Source: Streptomyces lunaelactis
GTDB taxonomy: Bacteria > Actinomycetota > Actinomycetes > Streptomycetales > Streptomycetaceae
DNA length: 64,000 bases
Direction of reading: 5' to 3'
Assembly (NCBI RefSeq): GCF_003054555.1
Contig: NZ_CP026304.1
Location: 5,208,001 to 5,272,000 of the forward strand
Positions 37,510 to 45,119 of the stretch are shown here, piece by piece. The position numbers were made by a program, and so were the translations under genes. Within the stretch, counting starts at the first letter, position 1. The number at the start of each line of letters is the position of its first letter. The notes under the pieces are model-generated. The model had not been told where the DNA came from. It was given only the letters and a program-made list of their open reading frames with translations, and did no database searches.

Positions 37510-39126
37510 ATGACGGACTCGCAGGCCCCCGCCGCCGCCCCCGGCACCAACCCGACAGCCGCTGCCCCGGCCGGTGCGCGCACCGCCGCCGATGTGGTCA
37601 CCCCCGAGGTGGTCGCCCAGCTCACCCGTGGTGTGGTCGGCTCCGGCCGCACCGCCAACCACACCCCCTTCACCGGTCAGAAGCTGGCGGACCTGCCCGA
37701 GTCCACCCCCGAGGACGTGGCGGAGGCCTTCGAGCGCGCCCGCGCCGCCCAGCCCGCCTGGGCCGCCACCTCGGCCCGCGCCCGCGCCGCCGTCCTGCTG
37801 CGCTTCCACGACCTGGTCCTCGAGCGCCAGGCCGAGGTACTCGACCTCATCCAGCTGGAGACCGGCAAGGCCAGGCTGCACGCGCACGAAGAGGTCCTGG
37901 CCGTCGCCGTCGCAGCCCGTCACTACGGCCGCAAGGCGCCCGCGTATCTGCGCCCCAAGCGGCACACCGGCGTCGTACCGACCCTCACCAAGGTCACCGA
38001 ACTGCGCCAGCCGCGCGGGGTCGTCGGCCAGATCGCGCCCTGGAACTACCCGCTGGAGCTCTCCGTCGGTGACGCGCTGCCCGCGTTCGTCTCCGGCAAC
38101 GCCGTCGTGATGAAGCCCGACACGGAGACCGCGCTCACCGCGCTGTGGGCCCGCGACCTCCTCGTGGAGGCCGGACTCCCCGCCGAGGTCTTCCAGGTCG
38201 TACTCGGCGAAGGACCGGTCGTCGGCCCCGAGGTCGTCAAGCACGCGGACTACGTCTCCTTCACCGGCTCCACGCGTACGGGCCGCGAGGTCGCCAAGGG
38301 CGCGGCGGCCCGCCTCATCGGGGTGTCCCTCGAACTCGGCGGCAAGAACGCCATGCTGGTGCTGAAGGACGCGGACATCGAGAAGGCCGCGGCCGGTGCC
38401 GTCCGCGCCTGCTTCTCCTCCGCCGGCCAGCTGTGCATCTCCATCGAGCGGCTGTACGTCCACGAGTCGGTCGCCGACGCGTTCCTGGAGCGGTTCGCCG
38501 CCCGTACGAAGGCGATGCGCCTCGGCAACGCCCTCGCGTACGGCGCCGACATGGGCTCGCTCGTCGGCGAGCGCCAGCTGGAGACCGTCACCCGCCACGT
38601 CGACGAGGCCGTCGCCAAGGGCGCCACGCTCGTCGCGGGCGGCGTCGCACGCCCCGACATCGGCCCGCTCTTCTACGAGCCGACGATCCTCGACGGCGTC
38701 GAGGCGCCGATGGCCGTGTGCACCGAGGAGACCTTCGGCCCGGTCGTCTCCATCTACCGCTTCACGGACGAGGACAAGGTCGTCGAGCAGGCCAACGGCA
38801 CCCCGTACGGCCTGAATTCGAGCGTCTGGACCAAGGACGGCAAGCGCGGCCACGCCGTCGCCGCGAAGCTGCGCACCGGCACGGTCAACATCAACGAGGG
38901 GTACGCCCCGGCGTACGGCAGCGTCCAGTCCCCGATGGGCGGCATGAAGGACTCCGGTCTCAGCCGGCGGCACGGCTCCGAGGGCATCCTCAAGTACACC
39001 GAGGCCCAGACCGTCGCGCAGCAGCGGCTGATCCCGCTGGCGCCGTCCTTCGGCATGGACGACGAGAAGTACGCGGCGTTCATGAGCCGCAGCCTGAAGG
39101 CGATGAAGGCCCTGCGCCTGCGTTAG
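37510..39126 (+). CDS. gabD2: succinate-semialdehyde dehydrogenase (NADP)
   Basis: 538 aa aldehyde dehydrogenase of the GabD2 type. VGQIAPWNYPLELSVGDALPAFVSGNAVVMKPDTET is the cofactor pocket, LELGGKNAMLVLKDADIE carries the catalytic Glu, and FSSAGQLCISIERLYVH the nucleophilic Cys; EETFGPVVSIY follows. Oxidises succinate semialdehyde to succinate. ATG 37510; a -10-like CATACT lies 11-16 bases upstream, suggesting a very short leader. Ala/Pro-rich N-terminal extension of about 30 residues. Next gene 31 bases downstream. Confidence 0.9.
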   Translation: MTDSQAPAAAPGTNPTAAAPAGARTAADVVTPEVVAQLTRGVVGSGRTANHTPFTGQKLADLPESTPEDVAEAFERARAAQPAWAATSARARAAVLLRFHDLVLERQAEVLDLIQLETGKARLHAHEEVLAVAVAARHYGRKAPAYLRPKRHTGVVPTLTKVTELRQPRGVVGQIAPWNYPLELSVGDALPAFVSGNAVVMKPDTETALTALWARDLLVEAGLPAEVFQVVLGEGPVVGPEVVKHADYVSFTGSTRTGREVAKGAAARLIGVSLELGGKNAMLVLKDADIEKAAAGAVRACFSSAGQLCISIERLYVHESVADAFLERFAARTKAMRLGNALAYGADMGSLVGERQLETVTRHVDEAVAKGATLVAGGVARPDIGPLFYEPTILDGVEAPMAVCTEETFGPVVSIYRFTDEDKVVEQANGTPYGLNSSVWTKDGKRGHAVAAKLRTGTVNINEGYAPAYGSVQSPMGGMKDSGLSRRHGSEGILKYTEAQTVAQQRLIPLAPSFGMDDEKYAAFMSRSLKAMKALRLR

Positions 39127-39157
39127 ATCCAGCTGCCCTATTCCTACGAGGAGAGCC

Positions 39158-40960
39158 ATGTCCCAGGTCCCCCCTGCCCAGAATCAGGAAGATCTCGAAT
39201 ACGACTACGACGTCATCGTCGTCGGCTCGGGCTTCGGCGGTTCGGTCTCCGCGCTGCGGCTGACCGAGAAGGGCTACCGCGTCGGCGTCCTGGAGGCGGG
39301 CCGCCGCTTCACCCGCGAGACGCTGCCCAGGAACTCCTGGGACCTGCGCAACTACCTCTGGGCCCCGGCACTCGGCCTCTTCGGCATCCAGCGCATCCAT
39401 CTGCTCGGCAATGTGATGGTGCTGGCAGGCGCGGGAGTCGGCGGCGGCTCCCTGAACTACGCCAACACCCTCTACGTACCGCCGACGCCGTTCTTCGACG
39501 ACCCGCAGTGGAAGGACATCACGGACTGGCAGGAGGAGCTGGCTCCGTACTACGACCAGGCCAAGCGGATGCTGGGCGTACGGCTCAACCCGACGATGAC
39601 GCCCTCGGACGTCCATCTGAAAGCCACCGCCCAGGCGATGGGGGTCGGCGACAGCTTCCACATGGCGCCGGTGGGTGTGTTCTTCGGCGACGGTGAGGAC
39701 GCCGACGGCACGTCGAAGACGAAGCCGGGCGCGGAGGTCGCCGACCCGTACTTCGGCGGAGCCGGTCCGTCCCGCAAAGCGTGCACCGAGTGCGGCGAGT
39801 GCATGACGGGCTGCCGGCACGGCGCGAAGAACACCCTCAACGAGAACTACCTCTACCTGGCCGAGAAGGCCGGGGCGGTCATCCACCCGATGACCTCGGT
39901 GGTCACCGTCACCGAGGACTCGCGGGGCGGCTTCGCCGTCAAGACCCTCCCCAGCGACAACAAGCGCAAGGCGAAGGGACGTACGTTCACGGCCCAGCGC
40001 GTCGTCGTCGCGGCCGGTACGTACGGCACGCAGACCCTGCTGCACCGGATGAAGGACGGCGGACTGCTGCCGCGCATCTCCGCGCGGCTCGGCGAGCTGA
40101 CCCGTACCAACTCCGAGGCGCTGGTGGGCGCGCAGACCGACAACCGGCGCTACCGCAAGCGCCATGGCGCGGAGAAGGTCGACTTCACGCGCGGTGTCGC
40201 GATCACCTCCTCGATCCACCCCGACGAGAACACCCATATCGAGCCGGTGCGCTACGGCAAGGGATCGAACGCGATGGGCGGGATGACGATCCTCCAGGTC
40301 CCGTACAGCGCGAAGGCGCGGGTCGCCGGCTGGTTCGGAAACGTGGCCAGGCATCCCTTGCTCGCGGCCCGTTCGCTCTCCAACCGCCGATGGTCCGAGC
40401 GGACCATCATCGGGCTCGTCATGCAGTCGCTGGACAACTCGCTGACCACGTACCGCAAGCCGAAGGGCCTCGGCAAGGGCCTGCTCACCGCCCGCCAGGG
40501 CCATGGTGCGCCCAACCCCAACCAGATCCCGGAGGCCACCCGTGCCGCCTCGCTCCTCGCCGAGGAGATCAACGGCTTCGCGGGCTCCAACATCGGCGAG
40601 CTGATGGGCACCCCGCTGACGGCCCACTTCCTGGGCGGCTGCCCGATCGGTTCCTCCGCCGAGGCGGGTGTCATCGACCCGTACCACCGGCTGTACGGCC
40701 ACCCGGGCATCTCGGTCGTCGACGGCTCGGCGGTCTCGGCGAACCTCGGCGTGAACCCGTCCCTGACGATCACGGCGCAGGCCGAGCGGGCGATGTCGTT
40801 CTGGCCCAACAAGGGCGAGGATGACCGGCGTCCGGCGCAGGATGCGGCTTACGAACGCCTGGCGGCGGTGGCACCGAAGTCCCCGGCGGTGCCGGAAGAG
40901 GCGTTCGGCGCGCTGAAGCTGCCGTTCCTGGGGATCCCGGCGGTCCCGCCGAAGAAGTAG
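39158..40960 (+). CDS. GMC-family oxidoreductase, cholesterol-oxidase-like
   Basis: 600 aa FAD enzyme. ADP-binding VIVVGSGFGGSVSALRLTEKGYRVGVLEAGRRF; VMVLAGAGVGGGSLNYANTLY; C-terminal substrate/FAD region FLGGCPIGSSAEAGVIDPYHRLYGHPGISVVDGSAVSANLGVNPSLTITAQAERA. A CTECGECMTGC cluster (Cys-x2-Cys-x2-Cys-x3-Cys, about residues 209-219) is characteristic of this choD-like branch. Neighbourhood of guaB3 and choD is also seen in mycobacteria. Sterol or other alcohol substrate not established. ATG with GAGGAGAG; operon with gabD2. Confidence 0.88.
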   Translation: MSQVPPAQNQEDLEYDYDVIVVGSGFGGSVSALRLTEKGYRVGVLEAGRRFTRETLPRNSWDLRNYLWAPALGLFGIQRIHLLGNVMVLAGAGVGGGSLNYANTLYVPPTPFFDDPQWKDITDWQEELAPYYDQAKRMLGVRLNPTMTPSDVHLKATAQAMGVGDSFHMAPVGVFFGDGEDADGTSKTKPGAEVADPYFGGAGPSRKACTECGECMTGCRHGAKNTLNENYLYLAEKAGAVIHPMTSVVTVTEDSRGGFAVKTLPSDNKRKAKGRTFTAQRVVVAAGTYGTQTLLHRMKDGGLLPRISARLGELTRTNSEALVGAQTDNRRYRKRHGAEKVDFTRGVAITSSIHPDENTHIEPVRYGKGSNAMGGMTILQVPYSAKARVAGWFGNVARHPLLAARSLSNRRWSERTIIGLVMQSLDNSLTTYRKPKGLGKGLLTARQGHGAPNPNQIPEATRAASLLAEEINGFAGSNIGELMGTPLTAHFLGGCPIGSSAEAGVIDPYHRLYGHPGISVVDGSAVSANLGVNPSLTITAQAERAMSFWPNKGEDDRRPAQDAAYERLAAVAPKSPAVPEEAFGALKLPFLGIPAVPPKK

Positions 40961-40992
40961 CCCCGAAGCAGCCGCTCTGGGACCGGACATGC

Positions 40993-41030
40993 GAAGGCCG
41001 CTGCACCCCCCTCCGAGTGCAGCGGCCTTC
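40993..41030. terminator. bidirectional terminator
   Basis: GAAGGCCGCTGCA / TGCAGCGGCCTTC, 13-bp perfect stem, 12-base loop, between the convergent GMC oxidase and LAETG protein genes. Confidence 0.9.
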
Positions 41031-41049
41031 TGGCTCTACGGGCCGGGCG

Positions 41050-42066
41050 TTACGCGGTGGCGTCACCGCTGCGGCGGCGCTTCATCGCGAAGACGACACC
41101 GGCACCGGCGACGACGGCGATGCCACCGGCGATGCCGACGGTCGGCAGGATGGAGCTGGAACCGGTCTCGGCGAGGTTGCCGGTGACCGGGATCGCCTTG
41201 GCGTCACCCTGCGGCTTGACGTCGTTGCCCGGCTTCTCCCCGTTCGGCTCGGAGTCCTCGACGTCACCGGGGTTGCTGCCGGCCTTGACGATCGTGAACG
41301 GGTAGATGTCGCCGTTGTCGTAGCACGTGTACGTGTCGTCGTCGGCGCCGTTGTCGTAGCTGCCGGCGGCGATTGCGAGGCCGTCGCCCGCGGGGGCGCC
41401 CTTGTCGATCTTCACGCGGAGGTCGATCGTGACCTTCTTGCCGGCATCGAGCGGGAACTCGCCGAAGAAGAAGCCGTTGTTGAACGGGGCGTCAGCGAAG
41501 TCGTTGACCCACGTGCCGGACTCGGGGTCCTTGTACTCGAAGTGCGCGTACTTCGCGACGAGCTTGTCGTCGGGGTTCTCCAGACCCTTCGCGTACGTCG
41601 CGGCGGAGAAGACCAGCAGGCTCTCGATGTCGGTCTTGCCGGTGTTCTTCACGTTGAACGTGAACTTCTTCCAGCCACTGCCCGCGACGATCTTGTTCGG
41701 GAAGCCGCCGAGGGAGACCTTGACGGACCCCTTTTCGCACTCGAAGTCCGGGTCCTCCTCGTCCTCGCCCGGCTCGCTGGCCGGCGCGCTCGGCGTCGTC
41801 GCCGGGCTGCTCGAGCTGCTCGCCGGGGCGCTCGGCGTCGTCGCCGGGCTGCTCGACGTGCTCGTCTCAGTGCTCGACGTCGTGGCCGGGCTGCTCGGGG
41901 TCTCCGGGGCGCTCGGGCTCTGCGAGGTGGAGGGCGCGGCCGGTTCCGAAGCGGTCGGCGTCGGCGTCGGCGACTCGGTCGCGAACGCGGCCGGCGCCGC
42001 CAGGAACGTGGCGGGTGCGATAACGGCAGTCGCGGCAGCGAGAGCCATAGCGCGGCGAAGCTTCAT
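41050..42066 (-). CDS. LAETG sortase-dependent surface protein
   Basis: 338 aa, ATG 42066. Signal peptide MKLRRAMALAAATAVIAPATFLAAPAAFA, a Ser/Thr/Pro/Ala stalk of about 80 residues with imperfect repeats (SSPATTPSAPAS), a compact globular domain starting DFECEKGSVKVSLGGFPNKI with two Cys (FECEK, YTCYD) likely disulfide-bonded, and a sorting signal LAETG followed by hydrophobic helix LPTVGIAGGIAVVAGAGVVFA and KRRR. LAxTG is the sortase E motif of streptomycetes, so it should be linked to peptidoglycan. Confidence 0.9.
   Translation of the reverse strand: MKLRRAMALAAATAVIAPATFLAAPAAFATESPTPTPTASEPAAPSTSQSPSAPETPSSPATTSSTETSTSSSPATTPSAPASSSSSPATTPSAPASEPGEDEEDPDFECEKGSVKVSLGGFPNKIVAGSGWKKFTFNVKNTGKTDIESLLVFSAATYAKGLENPDDKLVAKYAHFEYKDPESGTWVNDFADAPFNNGFFFGEFPLDAGKKVTIDLRVKIDKGAPAGDGLAIAAGSYDNGADDDTYTCYDNGDIYPFTIVKAGSNPGDVEDSEPNGEKPGNDVKPQGDAKAIPVTGNLAETGSSSILPTVGIAGGIAVVAGAGVVFAMKRRRSGDATA
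41786..41856. repeat. 42-bp-period direct repeat in the stalk of the LAETG protein
   Basis: A 29-bp unit beginning GCGCTCGGCGTCGTCGCC occurs at 41786 and again at 41828, encoding repeated SPATTPSAPA. Stalk length probably varies between strains by slippage. Confidence 0.8.
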
Positions 42067-42223
42067 GAAGACCTCAGTGAAGTCCGGCGTACCGCATCGC
42101 TGCAGCACGGAGCTGAAGGGCCTTCCGAGATGGGGGTACACGGGTGAGGCCGTTGATACGCATGCATGACCTGTGAATGGCCGGAATGGTTGCCCCCGGA
42201 TTCACAGAAACTTTATGTGGCGC

Positions 42224-42249
42224 CCGTCACATGCGACCGTCACATGCAA
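42224..42249. promoter_or_regulatory. tandem 13-bp repeats between divergent surface-protein genes
   Basis: CCGTCACATGCGA (42224-42236) directly followed by CCGTCACATGCAA (42237-42249), with another GTGGCG-CCCGTCAC edge just before. They lie 75 bases upstream of the LAATG protein start in the 257-base divergent region. Candidate direct-repeat operator; 13-bp period does not match the 11-bp PhoP-type boxes. Confidence 0.5.
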
Positions 42250-42323
42250 CCTTCTTCGCCCCGCCATGGTCGAACTCCTGCCGCCGTACCGCGGCAACTC
42301 GGCTCCCACCCACGAAAGTCGTG

Positions 42324-44006
42324 ATGAGACGCATTGGCTTCGCTGCCTTCGCCGTCGGCCTGCTGGCCGCCGGTCTGGCCGCCCCCGCGGCGCACGCCGC
42401 CGACCTCCAGTTCACGCTCAGCGGACCCGCCGAGGTCGGTCTGCGTCCGTACCCCGCGAGCGGTGCGCCGAAGAAGTCCACGGTCGATGTCACCGTGAAC
42501 AACCCGTCCCAGGACGAGGAACGCGGCCGCTTCGAGGGCGAGTACACCGTCAGCTTCGACTTCAGCGGCCTCGCCGGGATCGCCGATGTCCGCTTCGGCG
42601 AGACCGGCGGCTCGGACTGCACGATCACCGGGACCACCGGCATCTGCACCGACTACGGGATCCGGCCCGGGCTCAACGGCGTCGCCGAGCTCGAGGTCTC
42701 CGCCGCCAAGGGCAGCAAACTCGGTGCGACCGGCGACATCAAGGTGACGGGCACGGCCGAGGGCGCGACCTTCACGTCCCACGTCACCAAGGTGACTGTC
42801 GGCGGGCCCGACTTGGTGATGAAGCGGCTGCCACTGAAAGCGGACCTGACGCCGGGCGAGGTGCAGCCGGCGCCGTTGTCCTTCGCCAACACAGGCACCT
42901 CGGCCGCCGACGGCATCTTGCTCACGGTGATCTACTCGCGGGGCATGGAACTGACCCAGCGGTACTCCAACTGCGAGTACAGCGAGGGCGGCGAGCCGTT
43001 CGTCGGCTCCTGGACCACCGCGCTCTGCACGTTCGAGGGCAGTTACGAGGCGGGCGCCGTCTACGAGCTCGACAAGCCGCTCGGAATCAGGGCCACCGAG
43101 CGCGCCTACTTCGACAGCTTCATCTACCGCGTCAACGAGGACAGCCCGCAGGAGCGCACGGCCCAGCGCGGGGGCCGTACCTACACGCCGGGCAGCGGCC
43201 CGGCGCTGACCGTTACGAAGAAGCCGGTCTCCGCCCGTTCCGCGGACCTCGACCCCTCTGACAACCAGCAGGAGTTCGACTTCCGTACGAAGAACACCGC
43301 GGACTTCGTCGCGTACGGCGCCGAGAGGATCGGCGCGGTGGGCGAGACGGTCGACGCGCTGATCGGCTTCCGCAACAGCGGCCCGGCCTGGATCGGCTAC
43401 ATCCGCTCCGGCGAGTCCGTCGCCACGGTCGACTTCCGGGTGCCCGAGGGCGCCAAGGTCACCAAGAAGCCGGCGGGCTGCCAGGCTCTGACGACCGGCG
43501 GCCGCCCGAGTGGGCTGGAGCTCGGCGCTCCGCGCTACTCCTGCGACACCCGGGCGAGCGTCCTGGACGGTGCCGACTTCGCGCTGCCCTTCGAGCTGAA
43601 GATCGAGAAGGCCGTCGCGAACGCGACCGGCACGGTCACCGTGCGGAACGTCCAGGGGACCGATCCCGTGCTGCCCTTCGACCCGAAGACGGCCAACAAC
43701 ACGGCGAAGTTCGTCCTCAACCCCACGGACTCCGGCTCCGACGCGGGCGGCACGTCCGGCGGCGAGGACCCGACCGGCGGCACCGAGCCGCCCGTGGACG
43801 ACGAGGAGCAGACGACCGGCGGCACCTCGGAAGGCCCGGCCACGGCGGGCGGCTCCACCGGCGGCTCCTCCGGCGGGGACTCCGCCCAGGGTGGCCTGGC
43901 CGCCACCGGCTCCGGCGCCCTGCTGACCGCTGCGGCAGCCGCAGCGGCCCTCGCGGCGGGCGGCACGCTCTACTTGGCGGCCCGACGCCGGACAACACGC
44001 GGCTGA
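42324..44006 (+). CDS. LAATG sortase-dependent surface protein
   Basis: 560 aa, ATG 42324 (GTG three bases earlier possible). Signal peptide RRIGFAAFAVGLLAAGLAAPAAHA, then several beta-sandwich (Ig/CARDB-like) segments: FTLSGPAEVGLRPYPASG, GPDLVMKRLPLKADLTPGEV, and DFVAYGAERIGAVGETVDALIGFRNSGPAW. Gly/Ser/Thr stalk (GGTSGGEDPTGGTEPP) leads to the sorting signal LAATG, hydrophobic helix LLTAAAAAAALAAGGTLYLA and RRRTTRG. Probable sortase-E-anchored wall protein; divergent from another of the same class. Confidence 0.88.
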   Translation: MRRIGFAAFAVGLLAAGLAAPAAHAADLQFTLSGPAEVGLRPYPASGAPKKSTVDVTVNNPSQDEERGRFEGEYTVSFDFSGLAGIADVRFGETGGSDCTITGTTGICTDYGIRPGLNGVAELEVSAAKGSKLGATGDIKVTGTAEGATFTSHVTKVTVGGPDLVMKRLPLKADLTPGEVQPAPLSFANTGTSAADGILLTVIYSRGMELTQRYSNCEYSEGGEPFVGSWTTALCTFEGSYEAGAVYELDKPLGIRATERAYFDSFIYRVNEDSPQERTAQRGGRTYTPGSGPALTVTKKPVSARSADLDPSDNQQEFDFRTKNTADFVAYGAERIGAVGETVDALIGFRNSGPAWIGYIRSGESVATVDFRVPEGAKVTKKPAGCQALTTGGRPSGLELGAPRYSCDTRASVLDGADFALPFELKIEKAVANATGTVTVRNVQGTDPVLPFDPKTANNTAKFVLNPTDSGSDAGGTSGGEDPTGGTEPPVDDEEQTTGGTSEGPATAGGSTGGSSGGDSAQGGLAATGSGALLTAAAAAAALAAGGTLYLAARRRTTRG

Positions 44007-44027
44007 AGCAAGAGCTGACCGGCAAAG

Positions 44028-44062
44028 CTAAGGGCCCCACGGACTCGTCCGCGGGGCCCTTA
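44028..44062 (+). terminator. terminator after LAATG protein
   Basis: CTAAGGGCCCCACGG pairs with CGCGGGGCCCTTAG around a 7-base loop, 22 bases after the stop. Confidence 0.85.
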
Positions 44063-44535
44063 GTGGTCAGCACCGGCGTCAGGGCAGCGGCGCCGGTGCC
44101 GAGGCCGCGGCGCTGGGGGGTAGCGCCGCGTGGGAAGGGTCGCCGACCCGGCGCACAAGCGGCGCACGAGTGGTATCGACCTTTGGCAATATGGTGGCGC
44201 AGAGCGGGGGAGCGCCTTTTCTGCATCGTGCTGGATGGGCCGCGGCCTGCGCAACCGTTTCGACCGGATGCGGTCGGTCCCGAGCGTCCCCGGAACCGAC
44301 CGCCCTTGGGGTGACCGGGCTGCTGTCCCCTGCCGACCGGTCACACGCGCCGGAGCGAGGTCCCACGACGTACCTGCGATACGTCACACGCCCCAGCGGA
44401 GCCACGCGTGGTTTCCTTCAGCCGCCCCTGGCTGGCACGGACATCGGTACCAACGAAGCCCCGGCGCATGCGGTCACGCGCCGGACGGGTGAGGATGCGC
44501 CCGAACTCAGGTCCGTGTGCCGGGGTGTCCGGGGC
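44063..44535. other. 473-base stretch without recognisable gene
   Basis: Several open frames exist on both strands but none has a ribosome site, domain or consistent codon bias. It is less GC-biased around 44185-44225 (ATATGG, CTTTTCTGC). Nothing firm to report; it is the 3' side of the chorismate mutase gene and may hold a decayed gene. Confidence 0.4.
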
Positions 44536-44814
44536 TCAGATCCGGCCCCGGCAGAGCTCCAGAAGCGTCATCGCGAGCGCGGTACCCGGCCTGCCGAGCG
44601 CGTCACGGAAATGGCCGAGAACCTCCATCTCGCGCGCCAGGTTCACGCGGCGTCCGCCGGAGGAGATGCGGGCTTCCTGGATGACGGCCGAGACGGCCAT
44701 CCGTTCCTGGATCAGCCCGATGATCCGGTCGTCGAGCGCGTCGATGCGGCTGCGGGCATCGCCGATGAGGGAAGCGGCCTCGTCGGTACGGGCGCCGGTG
44801 TCGGTCACGGTCAT
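44536..44814 (-). CDS. chorismate mutase (AroQ type)
   Basis: 92 aa all-helical AroQ-class enzyme converting chorismate to prephenate, the branch to Phe and Tyr. Helix 1 RSRIDALDDRIIGLIQERMAVSAVIQEAR contains the conserved Arg/Asp and helix 1-2 residues; RRVNLAREMEVLGHFRDALGRPGTALAMTLLELCRG supplies the rest. Starts at ATG 44814 with AAGGAG 8 bases upstream. It lies behind a leader peptide ORF and a terminator hairpin (44861-44994), so its transcription is probably attenuated in response to Phe/Tyr-tRNA charging. Confidence 0.9.
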   Translation of the reverse strand: MTVTDTGARTDEAASLIGDARSRIDALDDRIIGLIQERMAVSAVIQEARISSGGRRVNLAREMEVLGHFRDALGRPGTALAMTLLELCRGRI

Positions 44815-44860
44815 GCGGGGCTCCTTGTCGGGGGCGGCGCCCCGGAGCGGCAAGGCCCGG

Positions 44861-44899
44861 AAATGACAGAACGCCCCGGGCCTTGTCGGCCCGGGGCGC
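44861..44899 (-). terminator. attenuator hairpin upstream of chorismate mutase
   Basis: In the transcript, GCGCCCCGGGCC and GGCCCGGGGCG (44899-44888, 44882-44872) form an 11-bp stem with loop GACAA, followed by a weakly U-rich tail (UUCUGUCAUUU). It lies between a short leader ORF and the chorismate mutase start. The 5' arm can instead pair with CGGCCCG inside the leader ORF (44956-44950), which would prevent the hairpin. Confidence 0.75.
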
Positions 44900-44922
44900 C
44901 TGGGAAGTCGCTTGTCAGTGGC

Positions 44923-44994
44923 TCAAGCAGCACGACCATGGCAGCCGGACGGGCCGGTGCCATAGGTAAAGAGGAAGCTCAGCTGCTTGGACAT
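44923..44994 (-). CDS. leader peptide of chorismate mutase attenuator, 23 aa
   Basis: ATG 44994 to TGA 44923. A good promoter sits directly upstream (-35 TTGGCC at 45030-45025, 18-base spacer, -10 CATAAT at 45006-45001), placing transcription start on the A of the ATG: a leaderless mRNA. The peptide begins MSKQL and continues SFLFTY, with Phe, Phe and Tyr, the end products of the chorismate mutase pathway; Phe9 and Tyr11 use TTT and TAT, which are rare in this GC-rich genome. The codons after TAT form a hairpin (44963-44938). Ends before the terminator. Confidence 0.7.
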   Translation of the reverse strand: MSKQLSFLFTYGTGPSGCHGRAA

Positions 44995-45000
44995 GCGGCG

Positions 45001-45030
45001 ATTATGGCCTGCCGCGCGGAGCGGGGCCAA
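45001..45030 (-). promoter_or_regulatory. promoter of chorismate mutase leader
   Basis: On the minus strand TTGGCC, 18 bases, CATAAT; the A of the leader ATG follows 6 bases after the -10. Housekeeping-sigma type. It lies back-to-back with the guaA promoter region. Confidence 0.6.
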
Positions 45031-45119
45031 GCGGGTTCGGATGGTGAGACAAGGACGGGGGCGCGAGCCCCGTTAGAATCGACAAAACCAGCCCCCTTTT
45101 CCGCCGGAAGGCCGCCCTC

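Noticed and set aside
37333..39159. 608-codon minus-strand frame opposite gabD2
   Set aside because: Shadow frame; the plus strand encodes a complete aldehyde dehydrogenase.
42224..42249. PhoP or GlnR-type direct-repeat box
   Set aside because: GTCAC cores recur every 13 bp, not 11.
44079..44405. 108-codon minus-strand ORF between LAATG protein and chorismate mutase
   Set aside because: No ribosome site, no domain, Pro/Ala/Arg composition of noncoding high-GC DNA.
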